From Calonectria ilicicola (taxonomy: Eukaryota > Ascomycota > Sordariomycetes > Hypocreales > Nectriaceae): DNA of 64,000 nucleotides. The number at the start of each line of letters is the position of its first letter. Position 1 is the first letter of the stretch. Below the pieces are notes generated by a model, which saw only the letters and a list, made by a program, of their open reading frames with translations, was not told the origin of the DNA and searched no databases. The stretch lies in assembly GCA_020809705.1 (NCBI GenBank), contig CP085835.1, positions 2,294,001 to 2,358,000 of the forward strand, given 5' to 3'. The position numbers and the translations under genes are program-made. Shown here piece after piece: positions 46,646 through 58,806 of the stretch.

Positions 46646-47831
46646 TTCTGTGTTGATTGTAATTCTAAATTTGCTATATAACAGCTCCCACCGGTGATGG
46701 GCGTCGCGCCCTTTTTATCCTTCCTTTCCATTGATTGACATGGTGGGTTGACTAAGCCAGCAAAGGGTAGCAGTGCTGGCAACGTCAGTGGGACGATGCC
46801 TACTGTGACATCACCGGGGTATCTATCGAATGAAGGGCTGTGGAGGCTGGTCAGTTTTGAACTTCAACGGCATCAGATTGGGTTGCCAAGAGTAAGACTA
46901 AGCCATAAATGTGACTTTTGTCCAGGCCCTCATGAAAATGACCTTCCTGATCTTCCAATAGGATCTAAGTTTTGAGCCCCGATGGTATAAAGTCGTACTT
47001 TTCTCGATCCGCCGACGTCAATGACCGATGTTCACCCAGCTGACTCCATTATTTTACTGGCAAATGGCCCGTGAACCTGGTTATTCTAACTAGTTTTTCG
47101 CCTGAACCCCGGCTGCAGTGGTATGTCTTACTCTTTGTGGAAACGCCAATCGGCTAGCACACCGAAATTACCGATATGCGGGATTTGCGGGACAGCGAAT
47201 CATTCCAGAGGCTGTACGATGGAGACGTTCTAACTACCTTTTTGTCGAACTGACTGCCAACATAAATATGTATGCTTAATTCCAGCGAGTTAATTCGTTT
47301 ATTTTATCTGATGGACACGCGGGCTATGTCCCATCATGTAATCATGAACCCTGAGGCCACTGATAACTGAAGACAGTGGCTTGGACCGAGGCTTGTGCCT
47401 TGGTTTTCTCCCTTTTTGTGATTTGATGGTTTAAAAACAAGACGAACCAGCTTTAGATTTATTCAATGACCAATTCCCATTTATTGCAGAATTGTGTCAC
47501 TTGGCCCAGGAAGATTCTTTTGCCAGCGTCTCCACCGATGATGCCACACTTTAAACCTCGGTTCTTTTCCCCATGTTGACCCCGCGTTTTTCCCCAGATC
47601 TTGCCTTGTACGCCGATCTTTAATCTTACGACCCTGTCTCTAGAATTCCGTTTCGAGATTAAAATATCATAGCTAGACTGGAGCCGGGAAGAGCTCCGGT
47701 AACTAGGCGGGAGATCGAAGTGACCGGGAAAAGAATTATCAGAAAATGAAGTGAATTCGTATAAAAAGCAGAGCTGTGGTAGATCAATGCGGCTTGAATC
47801 AAGGTGCTTGTGGATTATCACTCAGGACATC
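46646..47831. other. Intergenic region upstream of the carboxylesterase
   Basis: 1.2 kb, no gene recognised; ends with the TATA box of the esterase at 47760. Confidence 0.45.
47760..47767 (+). promoter_or_regulatory. TATA box of the carboxylesterase
   Basis: TATAAAAA at 72 bp before the ATG at 47832. Confidence 0.55.
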
Positions 47832-49637
47832 ATGTTGCTTCAGGTCTTGGCGACGTCGCTGTTGAGTCTGGCTGTACTCTCAGCTCCGACTGACCAATTG
47901 TGGCCACGGACAGATGAAACTCCATATGTAAAGGTGAAGAATGGTACCTACGAGGGTGTTCACTCTGTTGGATACAACCAAGACTTCTTCCTTGGCATTC
48001 CATATGCTCTTGCTCCCGTTGGAGACTTGCGGTTCCGCAATCCTCGGGCCTTGAACGAATCATGGTCAGGTGCACGCAAGGCACAGCAATTGTCGCCTGA
48101 GTGTGTGGGTTATGGTGTACGTCATGACATGTTTATATTTCAAGTAAAACTCTGACTAAGAGTGAAACTAGGCATCACAGATGGGCTATCAAGTCAGTGA
48201 GGTATGTTGAGCCGAAGTCTTGCTTTGTAAATTGCTCATCAAATATAGGATTGCCTGTACCTGAATGTGATTAGGCCCTCTGGATATGAGGATAAAAACC
48301 TCCCCGTTGCTGTTTGGATTCACGGCGGTGGTTTCACCCAAGGTGGCGGATCTGACTTGCGCTACAACCTGTCTTTCATTGTGGACCGCTCGGTTGAACT
48401 GGGACACCCAATCATTGGCGTTAGTATAAACTACCGCCTTAGTGCTTGGGGCTTTCTCAACTCGAAAGAGTTTTTTGAAAGCGGCGAGTCAAATATGGGG
48501 CTCCGAGACCAAAGACTTTCGTTACATTGGGTGCAGGAGAACATCGCGGCATTTGGTGGCGACCCTCGAAAGGTCACTATATGGGGCCAGAGTGCTGGTG
48601 GCGGTTCAGTCGGAACTCAGATTCTTGCCTTTAACGGTCGAGATGACGGTCTTTTCCGCAGTGCCATCATGGAGAGCGGCGGTCCCGTCGCGTTGAGTAG
48701 CCAGTCGAATCTGTCAGACGACTTGTACAACTCACTTGTCCAGCAAACCGGATGCGACGCAGCACCAAACGCACTCGATTGCTTGAGGAGTCTTTCTTAC
48801 GAGTCTATTAATGCGGTCATCAACACTACTTCTTTATCTGCATCATGGAGCCCGAAGATTGATGGAGATTTGATTGCGCGTCATTCCTCCCAACAGTTAT
48901 CTGATGGAAGTTTTGTCAAAGTGCCAATTATAATTGGTGCAAATACTGACGAGGGCACCTCCTTTGCACCTAAGGGCATTAATACCACCGAAGGATTTTT
49001 GCAAAATTTAGAAACCTCCTTGAGTTCTTCATTTTCTCAAAAGATCCTCGAGGTATACCCCGAAAATTCCAAAGAGGCAATTTTGCCAAACTTGGCCATG
49101 AACTGGGTTCCACCTAGCGATTATGGCATCCAGTATCGACGTGTGGCCACGTATTATGGTGACCGAACTATGGTAGCTCCTCGTCGTTTGGCTGCCCAGA
49201 CTTGGGCCAAGCACAATCTTCCGACCTATTCATATCGCTTCAATGCCATTCCTGCATGGGCCACATATCTTGATGGTGCTACTCACTTTGTGGAAGTGGC
49301 CTTTGCAATGATCAACCTAGAAGGTGTTGGATATTTGCCAGTTAGAACACCTCCATTTCAGGGCCTGCCGGAATCTTACAAAGATTTGGCAAGGCTCATA
49401 TCTGGCGATTGGGTAAAGTTTGTTGCAACAGGAGACCCCAATGGATGGAAAGGACGAGAGAAATCGATGCCAAGCTTGGGAAAGGCTGTTCCGGCATGGC
49501 CGAAGTATACAACGGATGGAAAGTCGAAAAACTTCTTGTACAATGGAAATTTGACAAGCTCTGTTGAGTTGGATAACTGGAGACACAAGGGTATTCAGTT
49601 GATTAATGACGCGAGCCTTACGGAATATGATCGATGA
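47832..49637 (+). CDS. Secreted type-B carboxylesterase/lipase
   Basis: Exons 47832-48116, 48172-48201 (a 30-base microexon) and 48249-49637 give 567 residues, standard for the family. The start at 47832 is chosen because it opens with a signal peptide (LLQVLATSLLSLAVLSAP, cleavage near residue 19). The alpha/beta hydrolase features follow in order: FFLGIPYALAPVGDLRF, the microexon leading into DCLYLNV, the oxyanion loop WIHGGGFTQGG, SINYRLSAWGF, the nucleophile elbow WGQSAGGGSVG with Ser near residue 210, the acid in GANTDEGTSF, and the histidine in DGATHFVEVAF. GQSAG replaces the commoner GESAG. Several N-glycosylation sequons are present. It should hydrolyse esters or lipids outside the cell. 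No neighbour indicates a specific substrate. Confidence 0.92.
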
Positions 49638-50097
49638 GGGGGGCGGAGTAGTTCTCAATCAATAAAACCGCACCATGTGCATCTATATACTGCCTCATTT
49701 GCACTTTTCGTGAAGCCGTCCTTCTTACTTTTTATTCGCTCGTGGTTGGTCAGCGCTGCTAAATACTCTAGCCAGATACTAGTGGTTGATTATTTGTGAC
49801 ACACAGTCTTCTACTTCCGCTACTTAAATTCGCTCAAATAACACATCATCTGATATAGACTGAATGTTTAGAGTCATGGTAAAAGTAACCCCGCATACAT
49901 GTTCTTGGAGATTTTGGAAATTTGTCCCTTCATTTGCCATTAGCAAACTTTACTTTATTTTATTATTTTTGAAGTATCTAAGTCCCCTTCAATTGTTTCT
50001 CAATATATTAGTGTCTATAACAGGAAATATATTAGCATGACAAGATCCATCAGCGCAGTGTCCTCTCACTTTTGCCGGAGCTGGCAGTGTGTTAATT
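49638..50097. other. Intergenic region between convergent esterase and kinase
   Basis: 460 bp, AT-rich towards the right; no feature recognised apart from AATAAA at about 49662, a possible poly(A) signal of the esterase. Confidence 0.4.
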
Positions 50098-52562
50098 TTA
50101 ATATATTCGGGACTCCGCCTGAAAGGATACCTTTGACGGTGCTACACGATTCTTGGCCCGTTTTGTGCTTGACTTCCTGGTGAGACCGCTATCGTTCACT
50201 CTAATTTCGGGAACGTTTGACGAGGAAGAACCACCGGCGGGCGAGTGTTGTTCAAATGACGGAAGTGGAGGATTCCAGTACGGATCATCAGGAGAATTGT
50301 CCATTTCCGATCTGGTTACGAACTGTGCGAGTTTCTCAACTATTTCTTCACACCCAATTCTCTTCTGCCTTTGACTCTCTAGCATACTATATGTTATCAA
50401 GTCCAAAAAGTCAGTGAGAAAGTTTCTTTCCTTGTCCTTTTGGATCAGTGGATAGAGATCATCAAGCCACTAGATCCAAAATAGTTAGCATAAGCTTATG
50501 ATTCAAAAACACGAAATATTAAGAATCAGTGTGCTTTGCCATCACAAAGCTGTTGAAGATTGTGCAGCTATTTAAAATAGAAAAAGGGAAAGGGAAAATA
50601 GAGAATCACATACTTGCTTTGTCTTCTCCTTGAGAGATGTTTTTACTTCACCATTAGCAAAATATTCGGCCTTGAAAAAAGCGTCTGATTTGAACTTTGA
50701 AGCATGCTTTTTGTGATCAAAGTCTCGCTCCTCTAGTCGACGATTGTCAAATTCTCGAACACTGTCACCCCCAAGTGCCGCCCACGTTATGAACTGAGAA
50801 AATACGCATCCAAGGGACCATACATCAGCTTTCCTCGAAAAGTATTCACCAGGAACAACTAGCTCTGGTGCTCTGTGTGTAGGAGCAGGAGTTGGCTTGT
50901 TCCAATCTAGAGCTTCTCTTGTTCGTGAACGCAAAGTGTGGAATTCAGTGAGCCCAAAATCTGCAATTTTTAGGACACCTAGCCCCGTAGGGCTCTCATC
51001 CACTAATTGACTAAAGTGTAAAATGTTTTCGGGCTTGATATCGCCATGGATGCCGTAGTGCTCCTTGTCCTCTTCGCGTTTGCGATCTTCTAGATTAGTC
51101 TTTTTCAAGGCCTGCAATCGCAAATCGTGCATGCTTCGTAAAGCTGCAGCTAGACCATGACATTGCTCCGCAATCCAGTTCAAAAAGAGGCGTGGAGTTA
51201 CTGTTCTTCCTGGGATCATCATGGGCGGCTGCTTTTTCCAGAGAGTTTCGAGGCTTCCACCGTCAGCCCAAGGAAATAAGAAAGAATATTCGTGATCCGC
51301 CTTTTCCATTTCGGTCTTGAATGTTGCGCAAAGTTCTAAGAGGTGTTTTTCTGGTTTCATTTTCCTGAAGATACGGAGCTCTGATTTGAACTCCTGGGCG
51401 GCTCGGATGGGATCGTTTTGATGGAGAGTCTTTAGAGCAAAGGTTTTATGCTTGTGCTAGAATTACAAAATTGTTAGCCTCAATCTATTTCTGACGATGT
51501 AACACTACGCTTACAAAAGTATGATGAGCTTCGTGAATCTCCACCTGGCGTACTTGACTGTAGCCGCTCTCCTTTTCTCTACCTGCGAACATTGTCCAAG
51601 GCATAATCGCGTCGCGATGAATCTGATATTCTTTAACTTCATCATCGGAATCACGGCCAATGAATGGAATCTGGATTTGCCATTGAGCTTGATAAAATGG
51701 TTTCATGACAGCTACGTCATTTTTACCAAAACAAGGCAGTGCCGTATCCTTGTAGTTTGATGATGGGCTACAAAGGCTTTTTCTGGAGGTGTTGTCTATC
51801 CATAAGAACGGAAGATGCTTATCTTTGAGCTCGGCATTTATAAAAGCTGGAAGTTTTGAGACTTTGCCTATGAGTACAAGGATACAAAAGATCCTCTGAC
51901 AAGATTCTTCTTCATTCAATATCCCTTCTGCAGTGCCGCATATGTATTTGGAATATGATTCTGCTGTTGGTGCTGGGAAGATCGTTCTCAGCTCACGGCG
52001 GACTGTGCTCCGCTTACAAATCCGGTCAAGAGCACTGACGGGTAGCCATTCTTTGCCACCAGCACCTTGCTTAGCGTCCAGAGTGGCCTCGTGTAGAAGC
52101 GTCTCCATAGGAATTACTTCTGCATCAGAATCATCCAATGAAAGATTTGCCAAATCGGCATCTATGTCGCCGGTATCCCGCGATGGAGGCTCAGCATCGG
52201 ACCACTTGCCGGATTGGGTGGTTATCCCTTCACTTTGAGTAATCCCGGCTGGCATTTGGCGCCTGTAGATGGACCTGGATCCCATGCCATAGTCGTAGAC
52301 TCTACTGGATCTAGTGGTGACGGAAAAATCGGACTGTTGTCGATTTTGGTGATCCGGAAGCCGGCTACTTTCTCCGTATATCTCTAAACCTCGGGTGGGA
52401 TTGTAAGCTGGCAGAAATGTCTATGAAAAGCAACGGTCAGCAAGGTTCATGGGCGGGTCGTAAAAGCATGACCGGGAGGGGCTCCCGGCTTCGGTGGTGG
52501 CCTACTTCTAAGACGTGTCTCTCACTGTCGGGCTGGGATAGCTGGGATGACGTGGATGACAT
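50098..52562 (-). CDS. Serine/threonine protein kinase with fungal-type N-terminal region
   Basis: Four exons, 52506-52562, 51515-52420, 50614-51456 and 50098-50469, give 725 residues; introns are 85, 58 and 144 bp. The first exon is inferred from the ATG at 52562 and an in-phase intron (branch GCTGAC, CATAG); a shorter start at 52285 is the alternative. Residues 1-320 form a fungal-specific region with acidic patches. The catalytic domain begins near 322: the ATP lysine in FALKTLHQ, hinge FPWADGGSLETLW, catalytic loop HGDIKPENIL near residue 458 (HGD instead of HRD), DFG in KIADFGL near 487, and APELVVPGEYFSRKADVWSLGCVF. HGD-type kinases of this architecture are expanded in filamentous ascomycetes. 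The tail is basic and Ser-rich. The pathway is unknown. Confidence 0.85.
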
Positions 52563-53050
52563 GACGGGCTTTCAGAAGGCTGGCTGGCGTGCTACTGCGT
52601 GACTCAAATTCCAGAATGGACCATAAGCTCACAATTTATATGTGCAACGATCATGACGAGTTCTGGTGCAGCGAAAAGCCCTGCGTCCCAAAAGGGAATT
52701 TGTGATTTTGCAGCGAACGGGGCGGTGTACCAAGCCGCATCCCTGCTCAGCCGACATGTGGTGACACTGTCTTATTTGCTCAGACGTGGCCATGCCCGCA
52801 AGCGGGGATTTGCTCGAAATCGTGTCCGAAGTTCCGCATGTGGTCCGCCACTTGCGGCATGGTTGCCTTGCAGCAGTTCGCCATGGGTCGCATGCTCGTC
52901 GCACGGCGAACGGGCGCGTGTTGATATAACAGAGCCTCAGCCTGGTTTTCTCCCCGGACCCTCGTCCCATTTTTTGCATGCAATATTTAACCGCAGGGTC
53001 TCTGTATTCCGTCTTCCGCCTTGATCTTGTTTTCTCCAACGCCCATCACC
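52563..53050. other. Divergent promoter region, kinase / small protein
   Basis: 490 bp shared upstream region between two divergent genes; frames inside overlap and carry no recognisable content. Confidence 0.4.
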
Positions 53051-53284
53051 ATGACAAGCTGCTCTAGCACCACTGCCACAGGCACGTCACCCATGTTGGA
53101 CACCTACACACCCTCAAAGTCTCGGCCACACATCAAGACGAGCATTCCCGGTCGGTATGTCAATCCCTCCAAGCTGGAAGACTTTTTGGACCAAAGATTC
53201 CACGAAAACTACACTGTAGAGGTATTTAAAACTTCCACTCATAACGAAGACCTTGACGCTTACCAGGTCTCCATGTTGAATTAG
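53051..53284 (+). CDS. Small hypothetical protein, 77 residues or fewer
   Basis: Opens at ATG 53051 in a good context (ACCATGA). Thr/Ser-rich start, then GRYVNPSKLEDFLDQRFHE, a pattern I associate with small conserved proteins of Eurotiomycetes and relatives whose function is unknown; the resemblance is from memory. The segment 53222-53266 has a GTATTT start and a CTTACCAG end and could be a 45-bp intron; it is a multiple of three, so the frame stays open either way and the product would be 62 instead of 77 residues. No signal peptide or membrane helix. It shares a short promoter region with the divergent kinase. Confidence 0.5.
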   Translation: MTSCSSTTATGTSPMLDTYTPSKSRPHIKTSIPGRYVNPSKLEDFLDQRFHENYTVEVFKTSTHNEDLDAYQVSMLN

Positions 53285-54951
53285 ATGAGCCGAAACGTAT
53301 ACGAGGTTTTTGCACCATATCGCCTCTCTCTCAACGATATCAAAAGTTGCAATTAGTTAAACTTGATGCGAGGACAATATGTGAGAGGCACGGCGGGGGG
53401 GATCTTTTTCCACAAAATCATGGCATCAATCGGTATAATGTGTTGGGGCATGTAGTTAGAACGACCAAAGCACATCGTTCATGCACTTAATCGATACTTA
53501 CCACTCAATTCCTTTGCTTTGTTTGTTTTATTTTCTGCTAGGAGCACGCAGTTGTACCCACTGATATTAAATTTCATTACACATTTTCTTTCGTCGGACT
53601 GCAGACTCAAATTGTATATTTTAAGAATATAACTCAATTTATAACATCCTTAATTTAATTTCTCACTTTCCTGACACGCACATAGACCACAGCCGGTATG
53701 GTGTGAGTGCATGGTTGAAAGGCCCCAAAGCTGTAGCCACATCTCTGTTCTCATGGTCTTTTATCGACTCCTCTTAGTATGAGATTTCATTTTGGCTGAA
53801 ATCTCCTTAATCTCATGCTGGGATGGTCAGTTACATACTTGATAAACCCATGTTATCTGGATGGAACAAAAGAAAATCAAAGAAAAACGACGAGACATAC
53901 GTCAGAAAGCTCTCTGGGAGTCTGGATGCGCCATTGTTTATCCCAAAACTTCAAGAGATCTTGTCAGTACGACTTCAATGTATGTGGGTAGGCTAGAACG
54001 TTTCTCACTCCATCTATTTGGAAATTATCGCTTTTTAAAACCTTCAAGAGGATAGCATTAAGACGATCACCATCCCCGTACTGAGTTGGCAAAATATGAG
54101 TATACATTGGAGTAGTGTAGGCCGACATTTTAGTAACTTTTTAAGAGCTACAAACGATCAGGGTTAAAATTATTGAACAAATCCCCTTTCTGACTCTGAA
54201 ATGTTATTTTTAGTGATGAAAAGAGAAAATTAAGACCAATCTTGGTCGAATCAGCTGGTAATAATAATAGTAGAATCCAAATAAGGAGGTCAAGAACTCG
54301 AAAATTTCACATAGGCACCGCCAAATTTTATACGCAGTTTTCTCTCCAGACAGCTCAAGGCATATGCCTCTGGTCGCCACCTCAACTGTGGATATTGATT
54401 CTGATAACAGAGCCTCAATATTGTAATTTACAGTATTTTAATTTATAATTCACTTTCAAGTCAGTGTTGGCTGATGATTCACTATAGACGGCCAGTTTTG
54501 GGTTATTGCACCCGAGGCCCGTTCGTGTACTGCTGTTCGTTTCAAGGTCGCAACGTTATCTAGATTCAGTTAGATGACATCGCTGGGTTTGCATTTACGG
54601 TCAGCGATATGATCAACTGAACGTGGTTCTTTCACATTTCCGGGACCCCGTGCAATCTTTTTGGGAGGTGTGGAGAACTAAGCCTGGTTTTTCAGTCTGC
54701 TGAACCTGCATATTCAACAACCCAGTACTGCGGTCATAAGGCATACTCTAGGCTTATTTTCAACTTCCGGCATCACACTAACACATAATAAGCATAGCCG
54801 ACCAATCTATAAAACTACGGCACCCTCTTCGTCAATTGTAGGCATCTGACCAGACCTTCACAAATGAGGCTCTACACAAATGCGATCAAGAACTGCGGCT
54901 GAAAATTAACAAGGCCTTTTTTTTCATTTGCGCAATATTTTAACCCGAAAA
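53285..54951. other. Gene-free region
   Basis: 1.67 kb of moderately AT-rich sequence; no frame with recognisable content on either strand and no clear repeat. Confidence 0.45.
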
Positions 54952-56789
54952 ATGTCTTGGCTTCGCCGAAACGCCGAGATTCCGCACGAGGATCTGGAAA
55001 CATTTTCATTTGAACCCAGAGAGAGTCGCGTTTTCACTATTGAACGACAGGATGAAGTACGCATTTGTTAAAATATGCGTTGCTGAGACTAACCTCGGTT
55101 CCACCAGGAGCGTGATGCAACCCAAGAATTCCTTCTCAAAACGGATGAAGAATGGGAGAAATGGCTAGAAATGGTATGTGCATTTTTCAAAGTCCCTCGT
55201 GTTTAGAGCTATAGTTAACCATATCGCGACTAGGACTTTCTGCCGCATAAGCGGAAAGCAACTACTCGTATCAATTTGGTTTTAGGCAGCCGAGCACAGA
55301 GAAACTGGGGTCATGACCCTTCAATCGTTTCTAAGCTGCCATGGTCACAGAGTGCCTTTCTGCATATCCAGAAAAAGCTGTTTATGCACAGCTCCATTGT
55401 CCGCACCATCAACCGCAGCACTAGCTGCATGTTTTCTCGCATACAGTTCGACTGGAAAAAGGATCAGTCGATCGAGCGATCTCTAGGTGAGCAATTTCTT
55501 CATTTGTCATATCCTACATCTTTTATCGTTAACATGACTAGTGTACAACTGTAGAACTGATGCTACATGGCCGGGAGATATGGCTATGTCGGTGACCTTC
55601 TTTTTAGATAGTCTCACCACCCACGCTGTTCTTTTTGGTTGCGACTTCAAGACACCTGACATGTACGATGAGGAAATGACTTTACCTGACATTATTCTCA
55701 GCCGGCTATCCAAATCTGACCTTTTAGTTTTTCATCCTATGCTACTTCCCACAATTTTCGCTGATATAGAGCGAGATAGACAAATAGAGATGGTTCGTGC
55801 GAAATTACCAGTTCTTGGAGAGAGAATCGATTGGTTGGCAACAGCTACAGTTGAGAAATCAGATCTCAACAAGAAGATGACTGAAACCTCACTGGCGGCA
55901 ACAAATATTACAGATGATGGTTATAACAACCGTAAACTGTCTTCGAATACCAATTTTCTTCTTGAGTCTAGAAAGGAACGGGTGCCTATAGCGAGATCTA
56001 CTTTGAAGCCAATATCCCAATCTCCCCCGAAAAAGCCAGAGAAGACAAATGTTGAGCTCTGGCTAGAAATCAGCCATATAAGGACAGGATTGGAAACTTG
56101 GCAAAGACAGCTCAATAAAATGATTGCTCATGTGGAGGAGCTCAGTGCAACGGAATTCAAATGGAAAAGATCTCGCAGGGGAAAGACGCCTCATAACAAA
56201 GCGAGATTACAACAGTTAGATGACGCAGGTGCGAGAATCATAGAGCGTCTAAAAGAACTTGTGGATGAGTATAGTGAGTACATCAGCGAATGTACCCACA
56301 TCATGAACGGGATGAGTTTAGCTACACAGCTGGTGAGTCGGACTCAGAGCGTGACTTCAACACAAAGTAGATTGACTGACCTTTGGATAGGAACTGAGTC
56401 ACATTAGTAGAGGAGATGCAAAGACCAATTTGAACATATCTAAGGTCAATTTAGATGTCGCCCGAATGACACGGCAAGATGGTAGTTTGATGAAATCCAT
56501 AGCGGTTCTCGGCATGTTTTTCCTGCCGGCTACATTCGTGACAGTAAGATATCTGTTTGATCATGTATTGGCTAAATTTCTAACATCGACTCAGACATTT
56601 TTCTCAATGGACTTTTTTGATTGGAGTGCAGACGGAGTAAAAATGGGCATATCGAAATATGTGTGGGTATATATTGTTGCAGTTGTAGTGCTGACTTTGT
56701 TAACTGTTGGCCTCTTTTATATCTTTGTTTTAAGAAGGCGAACCTTCGACAGAAATGAAGCCACGAAACGTCCTCATTTGCAAGTTTGA
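54952..56789 (+). CDS. CorA-like divalent cation transporter lacking GMN
   Basis: Six exons, 54952-55056, 55108-55173, 55234-55486, 55542-56332, 56391-56543 and 56595-56789, joining in phase, give 520 residues. The layout is that of fungal CorA-like proteins: a long cytoplasmic N-terminal domain with many charged helices (EDLETFSFEPRESRVF at the start; ELSHISRGDAKTNLNISKVN just before the membrane), and two C-terminal helices. Helix 1 is SIAVLGMFFLPATFVTTFFS; helix 2 is YVWVYIVAVVVLTLLTVGLF. The pore-loop signature GMN of true Mg2+ CorA channels is absent; after helix 1 it has FFSMDFF, as in the related fungal subgroup in which the ion is unproven. A short basic tail faces the cytosol. It may be a membrane-tethered sensor rather than a channel. 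Confidence 0.8.
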
Positions 56790-57453
56790 AGGTACTACAC
56801 GAGATTTTGATACGAGGGGGTATTATTGGTAAATAAATTGATTTGCTGGGGCTGGAAGCAGTCAGTTTATATCTAGTGAAAACCGAGAACACACATCAAC
56901 CTTGAAAGCAATTTGTTTTTCTGGCAGATATAAGACGGCTACTCAATAATATGTGTTAGAGAGCTAGTCACATTTCTGCTCAGCAAAATTCAGTCATGGC
57001 AAATATTGTGGCCCACTTAGCAGTTTGACAACGAACAACCGAGAGCCCGCACATCCAACTCGGATTTGTGCTCTAGGCTCTTTCCGTTTCTTGCTAAGAC
57101 TGTGTTAGACTCGGAAATAAGCTTGAGGGGATGACCATTTGTTTTTTTTTCCTTTTTCGTTTGCCGCTAGAGACTCAAGGGCCACGCTATAAGCGAAGGT
57201 CGGGATTTGTCCACATTGGGGATGGTCTTCGTTAATGCTCGGGATTGTCCTGCGCTTCTGTCTCAAGGGCAAATCGGTAGTTTCTAAAAGCATAAATAAG
57301 ATTGGCTTGCTGCCTAATCCTTAATCGATCGATCGAGAGTAAGAGGGGAATTCTTTTTCGCATCATCTACGCCGGGTGCTCATACTCATTACCTTAAATA
57401 TGTACAATGGTGGCTTAGACATGGAGTGGATGGCAACCTCTTCTCCCATTTTT
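56790..57453. other. Gene-free region left of the MITE
   Basis: 660 bp; nothing recognised. Confidence 0.4.
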
Positions 57454-57499
57454 AAAGAGTCTTGCTGCGTGCACACATACATTTTGCTAGGTACACACA
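57454..57499 (+). repeat. Left MITE terminal inverted repeat
   Basis: 46 bp, 44/46 identical to the reverse complement of 57783-57828. Confidence 0.85.
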
Positions 57500-57563
57500 C
57501 ATAAAACATCTGCATTTAACATTAAAATAAAAGAAAATAAGAATAAAATAAATAATTTTATCT

Positions 57564-57702
57564 CTATTCTAAACTTATTTTGGTAAATCGTGGGCTCTAA
57601 CCTAGAGGGAGCTCCAAAGCCACAACAGTGGCAGATACAATTAAGTTTGGCCATATGATTCGCCCGACCAAGATACAATTAACTACTATTCTAAACTTAT
57701 TT
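57564..57702. repeat. Dispersed repeat copy B inside the MITE, flanked by 17-bp direct repeats
   Basis: CTATTCTAAACTTATTT occurs at 57564-57580 and again at 57686-57702, framing a 105-bp segment (57581-57685). Its first 80 bp are the second copy of the repeat at 23948-24023. A 17-bp duplication is too long for most DNA transposons and would suit target-primed retroposition (SINE-like), or a local duplication. Confidence 0.6.
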
Positions 57703-57782
57703 ATGATAAAATAAATTAGGCCTTTAGTATTTTCTTTGGATGTCTTATGATTTCCCAGAAAAGCCCCAGCTCAATAGTTTGA

Positions 57783-57828
57783 TGTGTGCACCTAGCAAAA
57801 TGTATGTGTGCGCGCAGCAAGACTCTTT
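57783..57828 (-). repeat. Right MITE terminal inverted repeat
   Basis: 46 bp, 44/46 identical to the reverse complement of 57454-57499. Confidence 0.85.
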
Positions 57829-58806
57829 TTAAATTGTTCGACTGTGAATGTTCGTATTGACACCGTTTGTATTTGACGCTTTGTCTACTTGGATACTCAC
57901 AAGAGATTTGGAACAGACCAGAACCGAGAAAAGCAAGTCAGGTACAGGGCTGATTCGAATCTAGTCAGCCATAATGGGGCTCACCCTGGGTCAGAACTTT
58001 TGAAAAAGTGGGCATTTGGTGGGCGAGTGACGCTCTAAGCAGCAGCTAAAGTGGCCCGAGTCAGCGCACCAAAAGCTCGGAGCGTTGGCGACGTTAACAC
58101 CGCAAAGGTTTCCTGCCCCTGGAAATGAACGGCAAGGGGAGGTTTTAAGCCCCTGAGATCTACTGGTATCCGATTGGTCAAGTGCAAGTTATCATGCCAT
58201 AAAAATATCTTGGCAATGGAGTGCTCGGCTCGTGGTGCCGAAATCTGTGGTCCTTGATCAGCACCTGTAGTCAGGATGCTACAATTTGTGTGAATATTCA
58301 GACTTTCTCAAGTCCCCTAAAAAGGTGAAGTAGATTTGGAATCTTTTTGGCTGAATATATTGGCCCTCATACGTGTTTCACTTCATTCTCAGGATAATGA
58401 GGGTAGTGATTGTGTTCTCAAGAAGAGGCCATGCCTGTCCGTTTTTGTCACGTGATACTCAGCCCTTTCAATAGCGCCGGACGCTAAATTCTCCTGCATT
58501 GTCGCCTAACTCTCATTTAGACATGGCTTGGAAAAGATTTCAATAGTTCGGATGAGAAGAACTCTAGTACAATTCTTTTTAAGCTTACGGATATGGTCGC
58601 GGATGGGCTAGACCGCGCTGGAGTGGGGGCTAATCAAGCTAATACTTCTCATAGGTTGGATAGATGCTCCTCGTGTCGAATGATGCCGGTCTGTATGGAG
58701 CTGTCTGTAGAATATAATTATGAGAAGAGAGAAACCCTACGAAATTGATCTAGGCTTCATCCATCTCAGTCACTCTTTCAGTCACTCGTTTTTGTATAAT
58801 TCCAGG
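57829..58806. other. Upstream region of the PLA2-domain gene
   Basis: 980 bp; no gene. An in-frame ATG at 58720 lies 29 codons before the start I use. Confidence 0.4.

Larger units (their letters stand above)
57454..57828. mobile_element. MITE with 46-bp terminal inverted repeats
   Basis: A 375-bp unit whose ends, 57454-57499 and 57783-57828, are inverted copies matching at 44 of 46 positions; each arm contains the core GAGTCTTGCTGCG then GCACACATACATTTTGCTAGG. The inside is AT-rich and non-coding, so the element is non-autonomous. Flanks are TTTTT/TTTAAA-like and do not give a clear target duplication, so the superfamily is open. The interior carries copy B of the dispersed repeat bounded by a 17-bp direct repeat, which looks like a second, nested insertion. 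Confidence 0.8.
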
